26,799 bases of DNA from CAMBRQ01 sp945870325. GTDB lineage: Bacteria; Bacillota; Clostridia; Lachnospirales; Lachnospiraceae. Position numbers and translations under genes: made by a program. The notes below the pieces were generated by a model. It worked only from the letters and a program-made list of their open reading frames with translations. It ran no database searches and had not been told where the DNA came from. The first letter of the stretch is position 1. Each line of letters begins with the position of its first letter. The stretch lies in NCBI RefSeq assembly GCF_050313795.1, contig NZ_JBNPMC010000047.1:1-26799 (forward strand), given 5' to 3'. Positions 21,888 through 26,799 of this stretch are shown here, piece by piece.

Positions 21888-22664
21888 TTATAATTCTTTC
21901 ATTCTTGCCAATATCTCCGTATAAAACTCCTCCTTGCTGCCTTTTCTTCTGAGATCTTCCAGTATCACGCCATCCTTCAGGAAAATAATCCGCTTACAGC
22001 TGCTTGCCACCTGTGGATCATGAGTAACCATAACGATTGTCTTTGCCATCCTCTCATTCACTTCCTCCAGTGCATCCACTACAATCTTGCCTGACTTGGA
22101 ATCCAAATTCCCTGTAGGCTCATCCGCAAGAATCAGATCCGGATTATTAATTAGCGCCCTGCTGATCGCCACTCTCTGTTTTTCGCCTCCTGATAATTCA
22201 TAAGGATACTTATTCAGCAGATGGCTCAGTCCAAAATGAGCAGCATATTCCTCTCCTTTTTCCATACACGCCTGTGAGTTCTTCTTATCCAATACCATTG
22301 GCAGCATAATATTCTCCTTCACAGACAGACTGTCCATCAGGTAGAAGTCCTGGAATACGAAACCAATCTCCCTTCTGCGGATATCTGCCAATTCGTCACT
22401 CTACAACTGTTCCGTATCTTTCCCACAAAAATATACCTTTCCCTTGGTCGGCTGGTCAATAAGTCCCAGAACCTTTAACAGCGTCGTCTTACCACAGCCG
22501 GATTTGCCCATAATCCCGACAAATTCCTGTTTTTCCACGGTAAAATCCAGCCCTTTTAATACTTTAATATCCTCTGATTTTTCTTCTCCCGTGCCAGATT
22601 TCGGATAATTTCTATAAAGTCCTTCTACCTTAATTACATATTCATTCATATTATTTTCGCTCAT
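21888..22664 (-). pseudogene. BceA-like ABC ATPase interrupted by an in-frame amber codon
   Basis: ATP-binding subunit of a peptide-antibiotic type exporter. All key motifs are present in one frame: Walker A GKSGCGKTT, Q-loop region FVFQDFYLM, signature LSGGEKQRVAISRAL, Walker B LILADEPTGNLD and switch His MVTHD. At 22401-22403 a TAG sits between DTEQL and SDELADIRRREIG, where family members usually carry a Trp; one G-to-A change from TGG explains it. The first 87 residues alone cannot form a working ATPase. Without the stop the product would be 258 residues, normal length. It overlaps the permease gene by 14 bases. Confidence 0.88.
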
Positions 22665-24576
22665 CTTTTCCCTCCACTTTATACACGTATATCGTTACAA
22701 GGCACCAGATAACTACTCCACTGACACTGATACATATTCCCCATAAAGGAGCCATAATCCTAATGTAATTATGGATATCATCCGGTTGATAGAGTCTTGC
22801 GCAGAAAACTGCCCCTGTATAAAGCAAAGCGAAAATCATAGCCAATACCATCGGTAGAACATAATAATAGCAAAGCAGTTCTCTTCTGATAATCCCAATC
22901 CTTTCTTTCCTGCGCATCCCCATACACTCAAGGAATCTGGCTCTTCTCTGATTATTCTCCATCTCTGTCAGCATCCTGATCCCCACCAGCACTATATAGA
23001 TGACGGAAAATGCGATCATCACCAACAGATTCATAGCAATCTTCATAACCCGTTCCGTTCTCAGATCCTTAATGGCATCCTGCTTCGTATAATAGCACAA
23101 TACCGATGCATCATATGCCTCATCATAGACATGCCGTTCCCTGAATTCTGCTAAGTCCGATACAATATCCGCAATCTCTTCCTGATCAGCATTGATTAAC
23201 ACCAGTTTTGTCGGTCCCTGGCGGATGGTAACATCTGGTATCCTTTCCTCTTCCGGAATCGGCTCTCCTGTCCAGATATTCGTCATCTTCCATATTTCCT
23301 GTGCCTGTGCAAAATATGCATCAGAAAAGACAACTAGATTCTCCCGTAATCCCTGACGGAATACACCTGTGACACTTCCAATCTCTTCTCCAACAATATT
23401 CTTATAATAATATCCCACATCCTTTCGCTTCGCATGTATGGCATCCACATATTCGCAAGGCTGTCCTATGTGTATCAGCGGCTCTCTGGCAGATACCTGA
23501 TAATAGTCTAGCGGCTGTGCTTTCACCGATTTGTCCTGCTGATGAACGACATAGATATTCTCTCCTTCTGCATCTAGTCCAAGCGATGCAGCCTGATAAG
23601 ATGAATCCAACTTCTTCTTTAGCGCATGGTAAGTACTCTCCGAGATACCGATATGCTGTCCTTGAGGCGGATCGGGCTCCGAAATCCCTTCTCTGCGCTC
23701 TGTGGAATCATAATTCGATACCCTCAGCATCGGGTAAGTATCCATTTCCGTCTCATATTTTTCTTGAAGTCCACTAAGAATATCTTCATCCCCATCGTCT
23801 GCAATACATACAATATCATAAGGATACAGCACATCTTCATCTTCCGCTATTCCGGCAGATATCATCTGAAATGAAAAATAGAATAATACGCAGAACTCAA
23901 TCACTGTCAGAGCATAGATATATCCGGCACTTGTTCTCGATCTATGAAACAACTGGTTATGTATCAGCAGTTTCTTAAGATAGTTCCTCCCTCTTCTTTC
24001 TTTTATCAGGTACTCTGCCATCCCATAACGCAGAACCATAAAAATTCCCGCGAAGAATAATAGTAGCAAAACGACACTCTCAAAATTCCGAAGCTGCTGA
24101 TACTCATTGATGGTATAAATACAGATCAGAATTCCAATCATCATCAGACCTTTCCGCCACCGTACCGGCATCTTTTCACGAATAGCCTTAAGATCTGTAG
24201 ATTTCCCTATATTAAAATCAACAAATATATCCCTGGCAGCCATGAACGATATTAGATAAATTAATAAAATCGTACCTATGGATTTAAGATACGCAACAAC
24301 CCCAACCTCCGACAGACCGATATTTACCCCTAAAAGTTCTTCTGATTTCTTAGAAAACAGATATAAAGCCCCTGTTCCCAGACACCCTCCAAGCACCAAA
24401 GTAATCAAGAGCAATGACACGAATTCCAGTGCGATAAAATATTGTAACGTCTTCTTCCGCATTCCCAGTGTCAAAAAAATCCCATAGTTTTTAGCCCTGC
24501 ATCTTAAGTAATAGAAGGACAAGATAACGATGATAAAAACAGAAATAAGCCCCAATGGAAGGATTGCATTCAGCAA
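22651..24576 (-). pseudogene. BceB-like FtsX-domain permease, 5'-truncated
   Basis: Membrane subunit with the BceB layout. An FtsX module (ILSFYYLRCRAKNYGIFLTLGMRKKTLQYFIALEF) and about six helices lie in residues 1-240. A large extracellular domain of about 280 residues follows, then a second FtsX module with three helices (LVGIRMLTEMENNQRRARFLECMGMRRKERIG). The frame opens inside the first FtsX region: the usual first helix and about 60-100 residues are missing, and no good ribosome site precedes the TTG at 24576. Sequence upstream is the end of the kinase gene, joined by a deletion, with a 12-base CTGAATGCAATC tandem duplication at the join. It could still be translated, but function is doubtful. 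Confidence 0.8.
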
Positions 24577-24584
24577 GATTGCAT

Positions 24585-25694
24585 TCAGCCCATTGAAAAG
24601 TTGAATCCCCTTTCCTCACCTTTCGTAGAATATCCTTTTTCTACCATCTTCACAATGTCCGGTCTCACACCATAATTATTCTCTATACAGAACAAAACGC
24701 CCTTAGAAGTCTCGATGATGGTAATATCAACCTCCCCATCTTCTAGTTTCTCAGCCTCTTCTACCGCATTATCTATATAAATTCCCACAATCCGGATCAG
24801 ATCTTCCATAGCGCTATAAGTTACATTAAGATTCTCAGAAATATGCACCTGTATTCTAAGATTACGTGTCAAGATCGATAATAACTTCTCATACAGGAAT
24901 CCCTTTATCTCCATTGGATAGATATTCTTAAGATACTTCCACGCCTCCTTCTGTTCATTTTTATCTCCCGTTGGCAGTTTAATATTCGTATAAAAGAAGT
25001 CTCGCAGTTCCTCCATCTGGTTCTCCCGAATGAATCCCGCCATAGTTGATAATATATTCTTATAATCATGCTGGAATGCTCTCATCTCATCCAACATTTG
25101 CTCCAAATTCCCAATATAACTTTCCAATATCTCCTGCTGGCGAATCTCTGATTTTCTCTTTTCCTCCTTCAGCTGTAGGGATACTTCATCTAATTCCTTC
25201 GCAGCCAATCCCAAAATCAGCCAAACTCCATCTAATACTATGACTAGTGCCAAACGTAAAAAAATGATATTCGGTACCGCGCTCGTCCAATCCTTATCGT
25301 GAACATTACCCAAAAACCATATCGCCCTGATCATCGATAGGATAGCTAGCATCATTACTAACGTAAGAACTTTCGGGATTCTTGTTAGGCTTCTCCCTCT
25401 TATCGCATCAAATAGATAAAACAAATCCAGCACCTGCATAACTACAACGACCATACATGCTCCCACGAACCATCGTGCAGTCACATCCAACATATACGGC
25501 TCATTTTCTATCCCTGCAAAGAACACCTGTCTATATATTTCCACAGGATTGCCTGCTCTAATATATTGAATCAGATACAGAAGGATATTACATTGGGATT
25601 CTCCGTACCTCATCCATGGAAATAAGAAATAGATAAGCGTCAATAGTCCCATAATTATATCCACTTTTTGAACTCTGGATAAATCTCTCCCCAT
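24585..25694 (-). pseudogene. GHKL sensor histidine kinase truncated at its C-terminus
   Basis: 369-residue paralogue of the kinase at 20594-21814. It has several membrane helices in residues 1-165 and His209 in FQHDYKN. The core matches its paralogue up to GYSTKGEERGF; then six unrelated residues (NFSMG region) and a stop replace GLYWAEKILERHADMM and the last 30 or so residues. The G2 part of the ATP-binding site is therefore lost. The start ATG has AGGAGC upstream and follows the regulator by 9 bases. One deletion removed both this 3' end and the 5' end of the permease gene. Confidence 0.82.
24625..25166 (-). repeat. Kinase-core direct repeat, copy 2
   Basis: Partner of 20721-21262. Recombination between the two copies would delete 3904 bases containing the permease and ATPase genes. 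Confidence 0.8.
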
Positions 25695-25703
25695 CTTTTG
25701 CTC

Positions 25704-26456
25704 CTATAAGATGTTATTGATACTCTTCATGATACGGTAAGATATCTCCATCTGATACCCACCTTTCAGCATTACGATCCGGTTTTTCTTATCAACCTCT
25801 CTGATCATACTTTTTTGGACGATACATGATTTATTAATATATAAGAAATCATCATTCAACATCTCATACAGATCCTTTAACGATTGCCGGACATTCATAG
25901 TCTGGTATGCCGTATAGATCTCGATCTGATGCTTTCCTTTTATTGCCTGTATCAATATAATATCTTCGACAATCACTTCGACAAGGCGGCTGCCACACTC
26001 GATAACAAGTGTCTCCTTTTTCTCCTGTCTTGTCTGCTTCTCAATCTTCCCAAATATATTATTAAGTCTTGCTTTTAAACCGTCACTTATATTATTGGAC
26101 AAGAAATGCCGGGGACTTTTTACTATATAATCCAGGACTCCCAGTTCATATTCGAATACTTTGTATGCCAGTTCTTCATGTGATGTCAGATAAACCAGAT
26201 AGTACTCTCGATTCATTTTCTTCAGTTTCCTTGCAAGACCGAAGCCATCCATCGAACAGCCCTTTAACTGGATATCGATAAAAAACAGTGCCAGATTAGA
26301 CTCATGCTCTCGTATATCAGCAACAATCTGTTCTGGATTCATCCTTGCTGATACGATTCTTGCATCTACGTGCGTCGCCTCCAGATATTCTTCCAGGATT
26401 TTCTTAAAATACAATAGTTGTATCTCTTCATCTTCACATAGGTATATATCTATCAT
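25704..26456 (-). CDS. LytTR-family response regulator
   Basis: 250 residues. The receiver domain has the acidic pair CEDEE near residue 8 and phosphoacceptor Asp61 (LFFIDIQLKG). The C-terminal LytTR DNA-binding domain spans about residues 145-250 (ETLVIECGSRLVEVIVEDIILIQAIKGKHQIEIYT, FLYINKSCIVQKSMIREVD). I prefer the ATG at 26456 because GAAAGGTGA is correctly spaced for it; an in-frame GTG three codons upstream lies within that site. It is the first gene of the kinase-permease-ATPase cassette and looks intact. The arrangement suggests peptide sensing that induces the exporter. Confidence 0.93.
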   Translation of the reverse strand: MIDIYLCEDEEIQLLYFKKILEEYLEATHVDARIVSARMNPEQIVADIREHESNLALFFIDIQLKGCSMDGFGLARKLKKMNREYYLVYLTSHEELAYKVFEYELGVLDYIVKSPRHFLSNNISDGLKARLNNIFGKIEKQTRQEKKETLVIECGSRLVEVIVEDIILIQAIKGKHQIEIYTAYQTMNVRQSLKDLYEMLNDDFLYINKSCIVQKSMIREVDKKNRIVMLKGGYQMEISYRIMKSINNIL

Positions 26457-26491
26457 TTTAGTCACCTTTCAAACATATCCATCGCCTGACC

Positions 26492-26520
26492 AATATAACA
26501 TACTTTTTTATATGATTCAA
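26492..26520 (-). promoter_or_regulatory. Promoter of the LytTR-kinase-exporter cassette
   Basis: On the minus strand, -35 TTGAAT (26515-26520), 17-base spacer, -10 TATATT (26492-26497), 36 bases before the regulator start. Confidence 0.65.
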
Positions 26521-26526
26521 TATAAA

Positions 26527-26556
26527 TAAAACCTGTAAACAATCAAGTCTACAGGT
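26527..26556 (-). terminator. Terminator after tRNA-Asn
   Basis: Read leftward, ACCTGTA pairs with TACAGGT around a 12-base loop, followed by TTTATTTAT. It isolates the tRNA from the regulator promoter. Confidence 0.75.
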
Positions 26557-26566
26557 CTTCTTCCAA

Positions 26567-26638
26567 CTCCCCGAGTTGGGCTCGAACCAACAACCCCACG
26601 GTTAACAGCCGTGTGCTCTACCATTGAGCTATCGAGGA
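26567..26638 (-). tRNA. tRNA-Asn (anticodon GUU)
   Basis: Acceptor stem TCCTCGA/TCGGGGA, anticodon loop CTGTTAA, T loop TTCGAGC, discriminator G. CCA is not encoded. Confidence 0.95.
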
Positions 26639-26651
26639 ATACCACTATTCA

Positions 26652-26680
26652 ATTATAGCCCTTTACAAATGCTTTTGCAA
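26652..26680 (-). promoter_or_regulatory. Promoter for tRNA-Asn
   Basis: On the minus strand, -35 TTGCAA (26675-26680), 17-base spacer, -10 TATAAT (26652-26657). The same stretch can fold (AGCCCTT with AAGGGCT, 26656-26684), which could also act on rRNA transcripts entering from the right. Confidence 0.65.
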
Positions 26681-26749
26681 GGGCTTTTTCCATGTACCCT
26701 GAAAACTGCATATAAGAAATACTCTTCATCCACTTACCTATCACCTTGC

Positions 26750-26799
26750 TTGGTCATGCCCTCGACCGATTAGTAGCAGTCAGCTCCATATGTTGCCAT
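26750..26799 (-). rRNA. 23S ribosomal RNA, 3' end only
   Basis: The reverse strand reads the conserved 23S terminal segment: GCTGACTGCTACTAATCGG, then TCGAGGGCATGACC. Only about the last 50 bases fall in the window. The exact 3' end is estimated from the usual GACC-A terminus. Confidence 0.88.

Noticed and set aside
20721..25166. Composite transposon bounded by direct repeats
   Set aside because: The repeats are internal parts of two kinase genes, with no transposase, terminal inverted repeats or target duplication.
1..26799. CRISPR array
   Set aside because: No regularly spaced repeats of 24-40 bases were seen in any intergenic region.

Overview
The window looks like chromosome of a low-to-moderate GC Gram-positive gut anaerobe, most likely a Lachnospiraceae-type Clostridia. 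The grounds are purine-rich AGGAGG-type ribosome sites, Gram-positive promoters with 16-17 base spacers, tRNA genes without encoded CCA, a free-standing Spo0A DNA-binding domain, BceAB/LytTR/GHKL signalling genes and TRAP-fed hexuronate catabolism. I cannot name a species from this sequence alone.

Layout. (1) Positions 1-6764 are a hexuronate locus. On the minus strand a LacI-family repressor gene is followed by the TRAP genes dctP (broken by an internal deletion), dctQ and dctM (cut by the window edge). Divergently, uxaA and uxaB encode altronate dehydratase and tagaturonate reductase. Each divergent promoter is followed by a 20-base palindrome with the same core, a probable operator for the LacI protein. 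(2) Positions 6788-10393 hold an OmpR-type response regulator, a bacitracin/lantibiotic-type ABC exporter pair and a short sensor kinase. (3) Positions 10550-12927 are an accessory zone: a stand-alone Spo0A C-terminal-domain protein, a signal-less Ltp-domain protein, a 27-residue holin-like toxin with a convergent antisense RNA candidate, and a wrecked tyrosine integrase.

(4) Positions 12893-16990 are a compact mobile element of about 4.1 kb, inserted in the 3' end of a tRNA-Leu(UAA) gene. It is bounded by a 25-base direct repeat and has paired GTGTTCAAA repeats inside each end. It carries one unknown cargo gene, a noncoding stretch with several hairpins, a Cro/CI-type repressor with divergent promoters and palindromic operators, a small unknown early protein, an HUH rolling-circle Rep and a tyrosine integrase overlapping rep. 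It has no recognisable capsid, relaxase or conjugation gene and is the most interesting part of the window. The older integrase remnant abuts the same att sequence, so the tRNA has probably been used at least twice.

(5) Positions 16968-17498 are a six-gene tRNA operon on the minus strand (Glu, Thr, Met, Asp, Val, Leu in transcription order). (6) galE and pgi are convergent around a bidirectional terminator. (7) Positions 20594-26456 are a minus-strand LytTR regulator / GHKL kinase / BceB-like permease / ATPase / second GHKL kinase cassette in visible decay: one deletion joins the kinase 3' end to the permease 5' end, and an in-frame amber codon cuts the ATPase. The two kinases share a near-identical direct repeat of about 540 bases. 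(8) The right end has tRNA-Asn with its own promoter and the 3' end of a 23S rRNA gene, with no 5S gene between them.

All calls come from reading the sequence and translations. No database search was run.
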